NCBI GenBank assembly: GCA_015060555.1
Contig: SUYG01000025.1
Span: forward strand, 1 to 64,000
DNA length: 64,000 nt
Direction: 5' to 3'
From: Physcousia sp015060555
Lineage (GTDB): Bacteria > Bacteroidota > Bacteroidia > Bacteroidales > Bacteroidaceae
In this document: positions 53,945 through 62,021 of the stretch, piece after piece
How the letters are laid out: each line of letters starts with the position of its first letter
How positions within the stretch are numbered: position 1 is the stretch's first letter
The notes under the pieces: generated by a model
Databases searched by the model: none
Told to the model about the DNA's origin: nothing
What the model saw: only the letters and a program-made list of their open reading frames with translations
Translations under genes and position numbers: made by a program

Positions 53945-54010
53945 ACGGAAAACCCTACGAACCCTACGCAACTCCCACCATCTTTGCGGAGGGTTCGTAG
54001 GGTTTTCCGC
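53945..54010. repeat. Long imperfect hairpin (26-bp arms)
   Basis: The left arm ACGGAAAACCCTACGAACCC (53945-53970) pairs with the right arm AGGGTTCGTAGGGTTTTCCG (53985-54010) with two mismatches and a 14-base loop. Confidence 0.8.
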
Positions 54011-54086
54011 AAAAATTATTTTTTGAAGAAAGAAGGGGATATGCAGCTATGAGGAGAACAACGAGAGAATCCGGGCTATATGCCAA

Positions 54087-54306
54087 GGCTATAGACTAAA
54101 TGAAAAAAACTTATAGGCTACATGCAAAAGCCTATAAGGAGAATGCAAAAAGTCTATAGGGTTTCGGAGAAAACCCTATACGGTGTTGAGCGAAAGGCCA
54201 TACGGTGTCGGGCAAAAGGGCATAGGGTGTCGGGCAAAAGGGCATAGGGTGTTGGGCAAAAGGGTATAGGGTGTTGGGCAAAAGGGTATAGGGTGTTGAG
54301 TGGATC
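54087..54306. repeat. 22-bp tandem array, about ten units
   Basis: Exact 22-base spacing holds from 54087. The units at 54197, 54219, 54241 and 54263 are nearly identical (consensus GGYATAGGGTGTYGGGCAAA plus AG). Those at 54087-54196 are increasingly diverged (CTATA...AAAA core kept). The unit length is not a multiple of three and no gene covers it. Confidence 0.85.
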
Positions 54307-54344
54307 TCCATGGTGGTCCACTCGGAAGGACATGGCCTTATGAG

Positions 54345-54430
54345 TTTTCTCATTAGTGAGAAACATTTTTCTCACATGTGAGAAAATGTTTTATCACGTG
54401 TGAGAAAAAGTTTTATCACACGTGAGAAAA
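54345..54430. repeat. Array of four palindromes at 22-bp spacing
   Basis: Units start at 54345, 54367, 54389 and 54411: TTTTCTCATTAGTGAGAAAC, TTTTCTCACATGTGAGAAAA (perfect palindrome), TTTTATCACGTGTGAGAAAA and TTTTATCACACGTGAGAAAA. The spacing is the same as in the neighbouring 22-bp array. Confidence 0.85.
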
Positions 54431-54434
54431 TGCA

Positions 54435-54472
54435 GAAGAGCATGGTCTTACGGGCATAAGACCATGCTCTTC
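54435..54472. repeat. Perfect 16-bp hairpin
   Basis: GAAGAGCATGGTCTTA (54435-54450) and TAAGACCATGCTCTTC (54457-54472) with loop CGGGCA. The GGTCTTA/TAAGACC arms recur in the palindrome at 54532. Confidence 0.85.
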
Positions 54473-54531
54473 ATGACGTAGGAGCTTGGGCTTCATGGAG
54501 AGAGCCCATACTCTTCATGGAGAAAGGGCTT

Positions 54532-54573
54532 GGTCTTATGGTGAGTTCCACCGGTGGAACTCGCCATAAGACC
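54532..54573. repeat. 42-bp palindrome next to the GH43 gene end
   Basis: GGTCTTATGG-T-GAGTTCCACC is followed by its reverse complement with a single G-T exception. It lies 10 bases past the GH43 stop and may serve as its terminator, although no T run follows. Confidence 0.8.
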
Positions 54574-54582
54574 TTATCCTTT

Positions 54583-56037
54583 TTAGAAGGGAGTGCGGAG
54601 GTGCCACTTGGAGTTATCGGTGGCAAAGTCCCATTCGGCCAGAGTCGGCGTGCTGTCGGCTGCGGAATAGAGGACGTAGCGGGTGTTGATGCCTTCGCGA
54701 CCGGGAATGGCTTTGGGGAGCAGACGGAAGTTGCCGTCGGTGATCTGCTCGATGCGCCAGAGCTGTTCAGGGGCACCCGTGAAGACGGGGACAGCGGTGA
54801 GTTCCAGGTTGGCGGTGGCTGCCAGCGCACGGTCGGTGCCGGCAATGGTGATCTTGCAGTAGGGACCACCGAGGAAGCCGCCGGCTTCGGGCACGGGGGT
54901 GATGGTCCAGTGCTGGTGGGGGCGCATCATATAATCGCTGCAGCGCACGGCAATCTCACCCTGCGGCCATGTGGCGACGACATCGCTAAGTTGCTGATTG
55001 GGAATTTGTTTCAAAGGCTTTGTCACATCCATATCCCAGAAGCGCTCGCGCTCCTGCTGGATTCTTACGAAATCGACAGCCAACTCCAGGGAATAGCCCC
55101 TGCGCGCAGACTCTATCTCGAAGGTGCCACCCTTGAAACGTTCGCCGGCCTCGGGCCAGCCGTCACGCCAAATCAGCGGACGGATGCCGAGCACGCTGCG
55201 ACCGCTGCGGTCGAAGTCTGCCTCGAAATGGCACGACATCACCTCCACGCCATCGTCGATGACCGTGCGGCCGAAGTGTCCGGGGCCGCAGACGCGGTCG
55301 CCGGCTGTGATGACCATGCGGCCTCCGCCCTGCAGCATATCGCGGCCTACATTGTCGAGATAAGGGCCTGTGACTGAGCGCGAACGCCCCACCACAATAT
55401 TATAGGTGGAGTTGACGCCATCGCAGCAGGTGCCATGGGTGCCAAGGAGATAGTACCAGCCATCGTGGTAGATGAGGTCTGAGGCTTCGCAGTCGATGGC
55501 CACGTCCTGTTCCACATTACCTGCCACGCGGAAGCCCGTCTGCGGGTCGAGCTCAATGAGGCGGATGGCGCCGAAATAGGTGCCGTAGGTGGTCCAGAGG
55601 CGGCCTGTTGTGGGATCCAGCAGCAGACAAGGGTCGATGGCATCGCAATCCTCCATGCCGTCCGATGAAGCGACCTCGACAGCGGTGGTGTAGGCGAAGT
55701 CCGGACTCTTGGGGTCGAGAGAACGGTTCCACATCGTCAGGATGCGACCGTTGTGACCGCCGCCAAGGCCACCGCCCGTGGCACCATAGATGACAAGATA
55801 GCGGTCGCCAATCTTCAGGACATCAGGCGCAGCGCCTCCACCCGGACGCTCAGCGCCGCTGTGCCAGCTCCAGCCGTCCTCGGAGATGAGGCCTCCGCCA
55901 CCAGTGCCGAAGGTGTAGTACTTGCCGTCGCACTCGGCGATGGTCGAGGGGTCGTGGATATATGGAGCGCCGACCTGCGCGAAGGCGCAGGTAATGAAAA
56001 ATGAAAGAATGAAAAGTGAAAAATAGAAGAGTTTCAT
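54583..56037 (-). CDS. GH43 glycoside hydrolase (arabinanase-like) with C-terminal lectin-like domain
   Basis: The 484-residue protein has a signal peptide (MKLFYFSLFILSFFITCAFA). A five-bladed propeller follows, with the GH43 acids in APYIHDPSTIAECDGKYYTF (Asp base), MEDCDAIDPCLLLDPTTGRL (second Asp) and AIDCEASDLIYHDGWYYLLG (Glu acid). This arrangement fits endo-arabinanase or arabinofuranosidase subfamilies. Residues ~360-484 (HQHWTITPVPEAGGFLGGPY, QLWRIEQITDGNFRLLPKAI) look like a ricin-type beta-trefoil. A run of ten Cs on the coding strand sits just before the ATG. It lies after a second GH43 gene, so both probably act on plant arabinan or arabinoxylan. Confidence 0.85.
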   Translation of the reverse strand: MKLFYFSLFILSFFITCAFAQVGAPYIHDPSTIAECDGKYYTFGTGGGGLISEDGWSWHSGAERPGGGAAPDVLKIGDRYLVIYGATGGGLGGGHNGRILTMWNRSLDPKSPDFAYTTAVEVASSDGMEDCDAIDPCLLLDPTTGRLWTTYGTYFGAIRLIELDPQTGFRVAGNVEQDVAIDCEASDLIYHDGWYYLLGTHGTCCDGVNSTYNIVVGRSRSVTGPYLDNVGRDMLQGGGRMVITAGDRVCGPGHFGRTVIDDGVEVMSCHFEADFDRSGRSVLGIRPLIWRDGWPEAGERFKGGTFEIESARRGYSLELAVDFVRIQQERERFWDMDVTKPLKQIPNQQLSDVVATWPQGEIAVRCSDYMMRPHQHWTITPVPEAGGFLGGPYCKITIAGTDRALAATANLELTAVPVFTGAPEQLWRIEQITDGNFRLLPKAIPGREGINTRYVLYSAADSTPTLAEWDFATDNSKWHLRTPF

Positions 56038-56039
56038 GA

Positions 56040-56049
56040 GGGGGGGGGG
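56040..56049 (-). promoter_or_regulatory. Ten-base poly-C tract directly before the GH43 start
   Basis: Ten Gs on the plus strand (Cs on the coding strand) end two bases before the ATG at 56037. Such tracts can change length by slippage and alter translation. Confidence 0.5.
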
Positions 56050-56102
56050 AAAGTTGACGAGTTAACGAGTTGACGTTGTTTCGAAATGTCGAAATAACGA
56101 AA

Positions 56103-58121
56103 TTACTTTATTTTGAGATTGGTGATGGGGTTGCCTTTTTCATCGATGAAATGGGCACAAACATCGCTCAGACCGGGGCCGTTGATGACGGCACAGCGCA
56201 GGGTGTTGCGCCCCTTCTTGAGCGTGAGGCGGCCGGACACGCCATCGTCCGCCACCATACGGCGGTCGCCCTCGAGCAGGAGCACCTTCTCGCCATTGAG
56301 CCACCACATGGATGCGCCATTGGAACCCGCTGCCAGACGCACATTGGCAATGTCCTCAGCGCAGTCGATGTATGTCTCACACCAGAAAAGGTTGCCATAG
56401 AGCTGGCTGCCATATTTCTCGGCAAAGCGGAAGAGCTTCATGTTGTAGCCTGCGCTCTCCAGCGTGTACCACTTGGCTTTCCGCTGGGGAAGCTTCGCCA
56501 GCTCGTCGGCAAAGGTTTTGCGCAGCCATGAGTCGGTGAAGATGACATTCGAGCGGATGTCCTGCTTGATGGGTTCCATCAGTCGCCAGCGGCGAATATA
56601 GCCGAATTCATCGGGCTGAGACGGTGCTGCACCCTTGGCGACGGGGGTGAAGTAAAGCGGCCGGTTGCGGAACTGAATCCAATCCACGCTGACGGCTTTG
56701 TCCTCGCAGGTGACAGCGATGTCAGCGATGCCCTTGGGCGCATAGTCAAGCGGCAAGGTCAGCGTCAGCCACTGACCGCTCTGGTCGCGGCGGAACGGAG
56801 CCGGGGCGCCGGGGCGCATGATCTCGCTCTTGACCGTCACCTTGAACCGCGCAATCACCTTGCCCTTTGCGTTCTTCTCGCGGATGGCCAGTTCGGTGTT
56901 CTCGTCGGCCTTGACGCGGAGCATGACGTAGGCATCGGTGAGACCGCTGAAATCGACGTCTGCAAAGGTTAGCCAACTGCCTTTATGGGACAGCGTGGCA
57001 TGATGACCGAGGAATGTGTTGACGGTGTCGTTGAGCGCCGTGGTCACACCTTTGCCGGCTGCACTGTAGCGGTCCACCTCCAGACGCATGGTGGCAGGGC
57101 AGATGCCAACGCCGCGAAGGGTGGGCGTCACCTCCTGAATGGTGCCGTCGGCATTGAAAGCAACCTTGTCGATGCACACCGAGCGCCGCTTGTCGTCGTT
57201 GGGCGAGAAAACATTGTGATGATAGAAGAGATACCACTGTCCCTTGTACTCCACCAGACTGTGGTGGTTGGTCCAGCAACGGTTCTCGTGCTCGGCCATG
57301 ATGATGCCCTTGAACTTCCAGGGGCCAAGGGGCGATTTGGACATGGCGTAGGCCAAGGTCTCTGTCGGGTTGTCACCCTTGCTCGTGTCCCCACGCACCC
57401 ACGGGAAAGTGAGGTAGTACCAGTCGCCACGCTTGAAGGCGAAGGGGCCTTCCTTGAAGCCGTCGGGGAGGCCTTCCATCTGCTGACCGCCGACCTTCAT
57501 CGGAGGCATCTCGGGCGCACCTTCGCGACGCGGCATCTGGACTTCCTGTAGCTCGCCATCGAGCTCCAACATGTTGTCCTTCAACTTGCCTCCGCGGATG
57601 CCCATACCGCTCCAGTAGATGTACGCGCTGCCGTCATCATCGACAAGCACACAGGGGTCAATGCCCGACACCCCACGAATGGGCTCAGGCTCACAGGTGA
57701 AAGGACCTGTAGGGCTATCGGCAGTGGCTACGCCGATGGCAAAGCCACGGCCCTCCTTAGGAGCGTTGGGGAAATAGAAATAGTAGCGACCATTCTTGCG
57801 GACGCAGTCGGGAGCCCACATGGAATAGGCATCGGGCTTGCCCCAGGGAACAGCATTCTGAGTGACGATGACGCCGTGGTCCTGCCACGTCGTAAGGTCC
57901 TCGGAGGAGAAGACATGGTAGTCAGCCATGCTGAACCAGTTGGGACGTGCTCCCTCGGGAACGGGAATGTCGTGGGAGGGGTAGAGATACAGGCGGCCAT
58001 CGAAGACGCGTGCCGTGGGATCAGCCGTGAACTGGTCGCGGATGACGGGATTCTGTGCTGCCAGGCGACTCGTCAGGAGCGCTGAATGCAGGACAAGGGA
58101 GAGCAAGAAGACCTTTTTCAT
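56103..58121 (-). CDS. GH43 glycoside hydrolase with CBM6-like and C-terminal domains
   Basis: The 672-residue protein has a signal peptide (MKKVFLLSLVLHSALLTSRL). The GH43 propeller has IRDQFTADPTARVFDGRLYL, VSGIDPCVLVDDDGSAYIYW and FKEGPFAFKRGDWYYLTFPW as candidate base, second acid and proton donor regions. A beta-sandwich (~355-490: KGSWLTFADVDFSGLTDAYV, DIAVTCEDKAVSVDWIQFRN) looks like a CBM6 module. The last ~150 residues form a further unassigned sandwich-like domain. The expected substrate is xylan or arabinoxylan. It is upstream of the other GH43 gene on the same strand, with 65 bases between, partly made of GTTGACGAGTTAACGAGTTG-type repeats. Confidence 0.87.
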   Translation of the reverse strand: MKKVFLLSLVLHSALLTSRLAAQNPVIRDQFTADPTARVFDGRLYLYPSHDIPVPEGARPNWFSMADYHVFSSEDLTTWQDHGVIVTQNAVPWGKPDAYSMWAPDCVRKNGRYYFYFPNAPKEGRGFAIGVATADSPTGPFTCEPEPIRGVSGIDPCVLVDDDGSAYIYWSGMGIRGGKLKDNMLELDGELQEVQMPRREGAPEMPPMKVGGQQMEGLPDGFKEGPFAFKRGDWYYLTFPWVRGDTSKGDNPTETLAYAMSKSPLGPWKFKGIIMAEHENRCWTNHHSLVEYKGQWYLFYHHNVFSPNDDKRRSVCIDKVAFNADGTIQEVTPTLRGVGICPATMRLEVDRYSAAGKGVTTALNDTVNTFLGHHATLSHKGSWLTFADVDFSGLTDAYVMLRVKADENTELAIREKNAKGKVIARFKVTVKSEIMRPGAPAPFRRDQSGQWLTLTLPLDYAPKGIADIAVTCEDKAVSVDWIQFRNRPLYFTPVAKGAAPSQPDEFGYIRRWRLMEPIKQDIRSNVIFTDSWLRKTFADELAKLPQRKAKWYTLESAGYNMKLFRFAEKYGSQLYGNLFWCETYIDCAEDIANVRLAAGSNGASMWWLNGEKVLLLEGDRRMVADDGVSGRLTLKKGRNTLRCAVINGPGLSDVCAHFIDEKGNPITNLKIK

Positions 58122-58130
58122 CTTAGAAGT

Positions 58131-59249
58131 TTATGAGGCAATGATTTGGGAATAAGCACGCTGGCGTTTCAGATGATAGCTGAAGAGCAGGCTTCCTGGC
58201 TGCAATGCGGGATCGGCAGTGGCGGCAGCGAGATTGGCACGGCGGTCGGCAGCAAAATCCTTCTTCATCCGGCGGAAAGCGCGATGCCCCTGCCACACGG
58301 CGAGGAAGCTGCGACCTTCGCCCTTCAGCAGGAAGACGAGGGAAGCCAGCGCATCGAGCCAGAAGCGGATGAAGAGGACACGGCGCAGGCGACGCTCGGG
58401 CAGGTTCTTGTACAAAAGCAGGAGGTTGTTGCGGAAATTGAGGAATGTCTTGCGCGGATTCTCCTTGGGGAGGGTGCCGCCACCGACATGATAGACGACG
58501 GACTGCGGCACGCAGACAATGCGGTGTCCACGGGCACGCAGACGCCAACAGAGATCAATCTCCTCCTGATGTGCGAAGAAGCGGGCATCAAGGCCGCCCA
58601 CTTCCCAATAGGTCTTGGCGCGGATCATCAAGGCTGCGCCGGTAGCCCAGAAGACATCGGCCACCGTGTCGTACTGCCCGCGGTCTTCCTCCACGGAGTC
58701 AAAAACGCGGCCACGGCAGTAGGGATAGCCAAGGCTGTCAAGGTAACCACCCGCTGCCCCGGCGTACTCAAAGTGGGTGCGGGTGTGCTCGGCACGCAAC
58801 TTGGGCTGGCAGGCTGCCACTTCAGGATGGCTCTCCATGTAGTCATGCAGGGGCTGCAGCCACCCCTCGGGGGTCTCCACATCGGAGTTGAGCAAAAGGA
58901 AGTACTTATAACCCTTCCCCACCCTGCGCAGCGCCTGGTTGTAACCCTCGGCAAAGCCGTAGTTGCGGTCGAGGACGATGGTCTGCACCTCAGGGAACTC
59001 GGCAGCGAGGACTGCGAGGGAGTCATCCGTAGAGGCGTTATCCGCGACAATTACATCGGCAAGGTCGCGGGGCGTATTCTTCAGGACCGACGGGAGGAAG
59101 CGGCGTAGCATCGAGGAGCCGTTCCAATTAAGGATGACAATGGCAGAATCTCCCCCCGAAGACTTTCCTCCCCGTCCCTCCCTATAAGGGAGGGGATTAG
59201 AATGTTTTTGAGCTGACTGATTATTTACTGTATTCTGACTTTCTTCCAT
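58131..59249 (-). CDS. Family 2 glycosyltransferase
   Basis: The 372-residue protein has the GT2 GT-A fold: SAIVILNWNGSSMLRRFLPS, DVIVADNASTDDSLAVLAAE, FLLLNSDVETPEGWLQPLHD (DxD-like) and ARFFAHQEEIDLCWRLRARG (ED-x-D-x-W type). It resembles rhamnosyltransferases of cell-surface polysaccharide synthesis. The first ~33 residues (HSNPLPYREGRGGKSSGG) are encoded by a palindromic repeat, so the N-terminus has been remade; the conserved domain begins at SAIVILNWNG. It lies downstream of mtaB. Confidence 0.88.
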   Translation of the reverse strand: MEESQNTVNNQSAQKHSNPLPYREGRGGKSSGGDSAIVILNWNGSSMLRRFLPSVLKNTPRDLADVIVADNASTDDSLAVLAAEFPEVQTIVLDRNYGFAEGYNQALRRVGKGYKYFLLLNSDVETPEGWLQPLHDYMESHPEVAACQPKLRAEHTRTHFEYAGAAGGYLDSLGYPYCRGRVFDSVEEDRGQYDTVADVFWATGAALMIRAKTYWEVGGLDARFFAHQEEIDLCWRLRARGHRIVCVPQSVVYHVGGGTLPKENPRKTFLNFRNNLLLLYKNLPERRLRRVLFIRFWLDALASLVFLLKGEGRSFLAVWQGHRAFRRMKKDFAADRRANLAAATADPALQPGSLLFSYHLKRQRAYSQIIAS

Positions 59250-59313
59250 ATTGTCTGTTCTTGAAAGGTAATTACTCCCCTCCCTTATAGGGAGGGGCAG
59301 GGGGGAGAGTCTT
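59149..59313. repeat. Inverted pair of palindromic repeats at the mtaB/glycosyltransferase junction
   Basis: A unit at 59149-59198 (core CCCTCCCTATAAGGGAGGGG) and an inverted unit at 59274-59313 (CTCCCTTATAGGGAGGGGCA, ending AGAGTCTTC) have ~75 AT-rich bases between. The pair encodes the C-terminal tail of MtaB and the N-terminus of the glycosyltransferase. Confidence 0.8.
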
Positions 59314-60603
59314 CAACGCTGTATGTTCTTCATTCCAACCGCTGAGTTTCAGCGGCAGGATTTGGTTATCAACGCCCTCTCCCCGATATTCCACCTTGAT
59401 GTAGTTGTCGGTGAAGCCGTTGAAAAGGCCCTTGATGCGGGAGTGTTCGAGGAGGACAGGACGGGTGGTGCCCATGAAGCGCTCATAGAAAGCGTGGAGC
59501 TTGCGGTCGCTGATGGCGAGCAGACGCTGGCTGCGCTCGTGCTTCTCCTCGGGACGCACGACATGCGGAATGCGCAGGGCTGCAGTGCCCGGGCGCTCGC
59601 TGTAGCTGAAGACATGAAGCTGTGAGATGGGCAGCGACTCGATAAAGCGCTCAGCCTCGTCAAAGAGTGCGGCCGTCTCGCCACGGGTACCCACGATGAC
59701 ATCAACGCCGATGAAAGCATCGGGCATCAATTCGCGCGCGCGCGATACCTTATTATAAAATAGGGCGGTGTCATATCGACGGTGCATCAGACGCAACACC
59801 TCATCAGAACCAGACTGCAAGGGGATATGGAAATGCGGCATGAAGGCGCGGCTCTCCGCACAGAACTGTAGGACCTCATCCGTGAGCAGATTGGGCTCGA
59901 TGCTGGAGATGCGATAGCGCTCGATGCCCTCGACCGTGTCTAAGACACGAAGAAGATCCAGGAACGATTCGCCGGTGGTGCGGCCGAAATCGCCAATGTT
60001 GACGCCTGTGATGACAATTTCCTTGCCCCCCTCCGCTGCCGCCTGCCTGGCCTGGGCCACCAGCGATGCGATAGAACCATTACGACTGCGACCGCGCGCA
60101 AAGGGAATGGTGCAATAGGTGCAGAAGTAGTTGCAGCCATCCTGCACCTTCAGGAAGTAGCGCGTACGATCGCCGCAGGAGCAGGAAGGGACAAAGGGGG
60201 TTGAGGGTTGAGGGATTATGGTTGAGGGGGCTGGCGCAGATGAGCACTTCGTCAAATATTCCACGACCTTACCTTTCTCACTTTGGCTGAGGACGAAGGT
60301 GACGCCCTCAATGGCTGCGACCTCTTGGGGTTTGAGCTGGGCATAGCAACCGGTGACGACAACGATTGCACCTGGATGTTGGCGCACGAGTTTATGAATG
60401 GCCTGACGACATTTATGATCGGCGACCTCTGTGACACTACATGTGTTGACGATACAGATGTCCGCCACCTCACCCTTCTTCACTTTGCGCACACCAACGT
60501 CTGCCAACTGGCGCTCGATAGAGGCAGTCTCGGCAAAGTTCAGCTTGCAGCCCAAGGTGAAATAGGCTGCAGTCTTGCCTTGTAGTGCTGAATCCGGAGT
60601 CAT
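59272..60603 (-). CDS. mtaB: tRNA t6A37 methylthiotransferase MtaB
   Basis: The 443-residue radical-SAM enzyme adds a methylthio group to t6A at tRNA position 37. It starts at ATG 60603 (MTPDSALQGKTAAYFTLGCK), 24 bases after a TATCTTTG box. The UPF0004 cysteines are in TLGCKLNF, VNTCSVTEVADHKCRQAI and VTGCYAQLKP, and the radical-SAM motif is CNYFCTYCTIPFARGRSRNG. Two additions look repeat-derived: ~20 residues before the radical-SAM domain (APAPSTIIPQPSTPF, from GGGTTGA words) and the C-terminal tail (LPPAPPYKGGE, from a palindromic repeat). Confidence 0.93.
   Translation of the reverse strand: MTPDSALQGKTAAYFTLGCKLNFAETASIERQLADVGVRKVKKGEVADICIVNTCSVTEVADHKCRQAIHKLVRQHPGAIVVVTGCYAQLKPQEVAAIEGVTFVLSQSEKGKVVEYLTKCSSAPAPSTIIPQPSTPFVPSCSCGDRTRYFLKVQDGCNYFCTYCTIPFARGRSRNGSIASLVAQARQAAAEGGKEIVITGVNIGDFGRTTGESFLDLLRVLDTVEGIERYRISSIEPNLLTDEVLQFCAESRAFMPHFHIPLQSGSDEVLRLMHRRYDTALFYNKVSRARELMPDAFIGVDVIVGTRGETAALFDEAERFIESLPISQLHVFSYSERPGTAALRIPHVVRPEEKHERSQRLLAISDRKLHAFYERFMGTTRPVLLEHSRIKGLFNGFTDNYIKVEYRGEGVDNQILPLKLSGWNEEHTALKTLPPAPPYKGGE
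60196..60236. repeat. GGGTTGA simple repeat inside mtaB
   Basis: GGGTTGAGGGTTGAGGGATT continues as ATGGTTGAGGGGGCT. It encodes a Pro/Ser-rich insertion before the radical-SAM domain without breaking the frame. Confidence 0.7.
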
Positions 60604-60626
60604 GTGAATTGTTTTGTTTTCGAGTG

Positions 60627-60634
60627 CAAAGATA
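60627..60634 (-). promoter_or_regulatory. Bacteroidetes -7 element (TATCTTTG) for mtaB
   Basis: TATCTTTG lies 24 bases before the ATG at 60603. It rules out the longer frame that starts at 60678. Confidence 0.7.
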
Positions 60635-60785
60635 GTACTTTTCTGTCTGACAACCGAGAAAAGGGTGAAATTTAACATTTCAATACATCTTTGATTATGA
60701 GGCGTTTGTAGAAAGTTACAAAAAAAAGTTTAAAAAAAGATGAAAAAAAGTTGCGAAAAAAAGTACATCGTATTCAAAAAGTCCG

Positions 60786-60793
60786 TACCTTTG
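60786..60793 (+). promoter_or_regulatory. Bacteroidetes -7 element (TACCTTTG) for the small lipoprotein
   Basis: TACCTTTG lies 55 bases before the ATG at 60848, behind A-rich sequence. Confidence 0.7.
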
Positions 60794-60847
60794 CACCGTT
60801 TTAAAAAGCAATTGATTGTTTTACAGATTTAAAAAGCAAAAAAGAAA

Positions 60848-61048
60848 ATGAAAAAGGTTGCATTTATGTTCGTAGCCGCTATGGCTCTTTCTTTCGCCGC
60901 TTGCGGTGGTCAGACTAAGGCTTCTGAGGAGTGCGATAGCACTGCTTGTGACAGCGCAGCAGTTGTCGAGGAGGTTGTTGTTGAAGACAGCACCGCTGCT
61001 GACACTACTGTTGTTGAGGCTGCTGCCGAGGTTGTTGATCCTGCATAA
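60848..61048 (+). CDS. Small acidic lipoprotein
   Basis: The 66-residue protein has a signal peptide with lipobox LSFAAC (MKKVAFMFVAAMALSFAAC). The mature part is ~47 residues rich in Glu, Asp, Val and Ala (VVEEVVVEDSTAADTTVVEA). It is probably unstructured and attached to a membrane. It has its own promoter and strong terminator, so it is a single-gene unit likely to be well expressed. No domain is known to me. Confidence 0.75.
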   Translation: MKKVAFMFVAAMALSFAACGGQTKASEECDSTACDSAAVVEEVVVEDSTAADTTVVEAAAEVVDPA

Positions 61049-61084
61049 ATATTGCAGTTCGACCAACGAACATCAACAGGAAAC

Positions 61085-61114
61085 AGGTCTCACGGGAGTG
61101 AGGCCTCTTTTTTT
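61085..61114 (+). terminator. Terminator of the small lipoprotein gene
   Basis: A 9-bp stem (AGGTCTCAC / GTGAGGCCT, one G-T pair) with GGGA loop, followed by seven Ts. Confidence 0.85.
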
Positions 61115-61140
61115 GCACTATATTTTGTGCCACATCATAC

Positions 61141-61175
61141 AAAAAGAATGGCCGCCCAGCAATGGACGGCCATTC
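61141..61175 (-). terminator. Terminator of the rpsF-rpsR-rplI operon
   Basis: A 9-bp stem (GAATGGCCG / CGGCCATTC) followed on the minus strand by CTTTTT. Confidence 0.8.
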
Positions 61176-61194
61176 GGCTATTTGATAACAGCTA

Positions 61195-61734
61195 TTAGGC
61201 TTCTTCTTCAGCCTCGGCGTCGAAATCCTCCTCTGCAGGAGCGGCCTCAGCAACGGGAGCGGGCTCAGCAACGGGAGCGGGCTTCTCGATGGGAGTCTCG
61301 GAGATAACTGTGACAGGAATCTGAACAGCCACTTCCTTGTGCAGGCGCACAGTAGCTTCGTGTTCGCCAAGTGTCTTCACATCCTTGATGGTGATGAGCT
61401 TGCGGTCGATGTCGAAACCGAGCTTGCTGAGCTCCTCGGCAATCTGAACGTTGTTCACGCTACCATAGATGGTGCCCTGAGCACTCACCTTGGCAGTGAT
61501 GGTCAGTGCCACGCCAGCGAGCTTGTCGGCAACAGCCTGAGCATCGTTCTTGATTTTCTCAAGCTTCTTAGCCTTCTGCTTCAGCTCTTCAGCGAGTGCC
61601 TTCTTGGCGCTCTCGGAAGCGATGACGCCCTTACCCTGGGGAATAAGATAGTTGCGGCCGTAGCCGGACTTCACATTTACGATGTCGTGCTTGTAGCCCA
61701 AGCCGATAACATCTTCTTTCAGAATAATTTCCAT
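61195..61734 (-). CDS. rplI: 50S ribosomal protein L9
   Basis: The N-terminal domain (MEIILKEDVIGLGYKHDIVN, VKSGYGRNYLIPQGKG) and central helix are typical. At 179 residues it is ~30 longer than the common ~148. The excess is a low-complexity tail of Pro-Ala-Val-Ala-Glu units (PAPVAEPAPVAEAAPAEEDF), as often seen in Bacteroidetes. It is third in rpsF-rpsR-rplI. Confidence 0.97.
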   Translation of the reverse strand: MEIILKEDVIGLGYKHDIVNVKSGYGRNYLIPQGKGVIASESAKKALAEELKQKAKKLEKIKNDAQAVADKLAGVALTITAKVSAQGTIYGSVNNVQIAEELSKLGFDIDRKLITIKDVKTLGEHEATVRLHKEVAVQIPVTVISETPIEKPAPVAEPAPVAEAAPAEEDFDAEAEEEA

Positions 61735-61754
61735 AGTGCTTATTCCTCTTTAAG

Positions 61755-62018
61755 TTATTTCATCATATCGGTTACGAAGGGCAGCAGGGCGAGGTGACGA
61801 GCACGCTTCACAGCCTGAGCCACACGACGCTGGAACTTCAAGGAAGTACCCGTGATGCGACGAGGCAGAATCTTACCCTGCTCGTTGAGGAACTTCTTGA
61901 GGAACTCAGGATCCTTGTAGTCGATATACTTAATACCGCTCTTCTTGAAACGGCAATACTTCTTCTTCTTGACATCAACGGTTGGCGGAGTCAAATAACG
62001 AATTTCTGATTGTGCCAT
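61755..62018 (-). CDS. rpsR: 30S ribosomal protein S18
   Basis: The 87-residue protein contains KKYCRFKKSGIKYIDYKDPE and ILPRRITGTSLKFQRRVAQA. It lies 3 bases after rpsF in the usual order. Confidence 0.97.
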   Translation of the reverse strand: MAQSEIRYLTPPTVDVKKKKYCRFKKSGIKYIDYKDPEFLKKFLNEQGKILPRRITGTSLKFQRRVAQAVKRARHLALLPFVTDMMK

Positions 62019-62021
62019 GAC

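Noticed and set aside
54132..54375. Two 73-residue minus-strand frames with YPFAQHP/PFCPTPYALLP repeats
   Set aside because: They are translations of the 22-bp array in two frames; the period is not a multiple of three, so no stable protein repeat results.
54087..54430. CRISPR array
   Set aside because: The repeats are directly adjacent with no variable spacers, and no cas genes are present.
60604..60678. N-terminal extension of MtaB
   Set aside because: A TATCTTTG promoter box lies inside this stretch, so it should not be translated.
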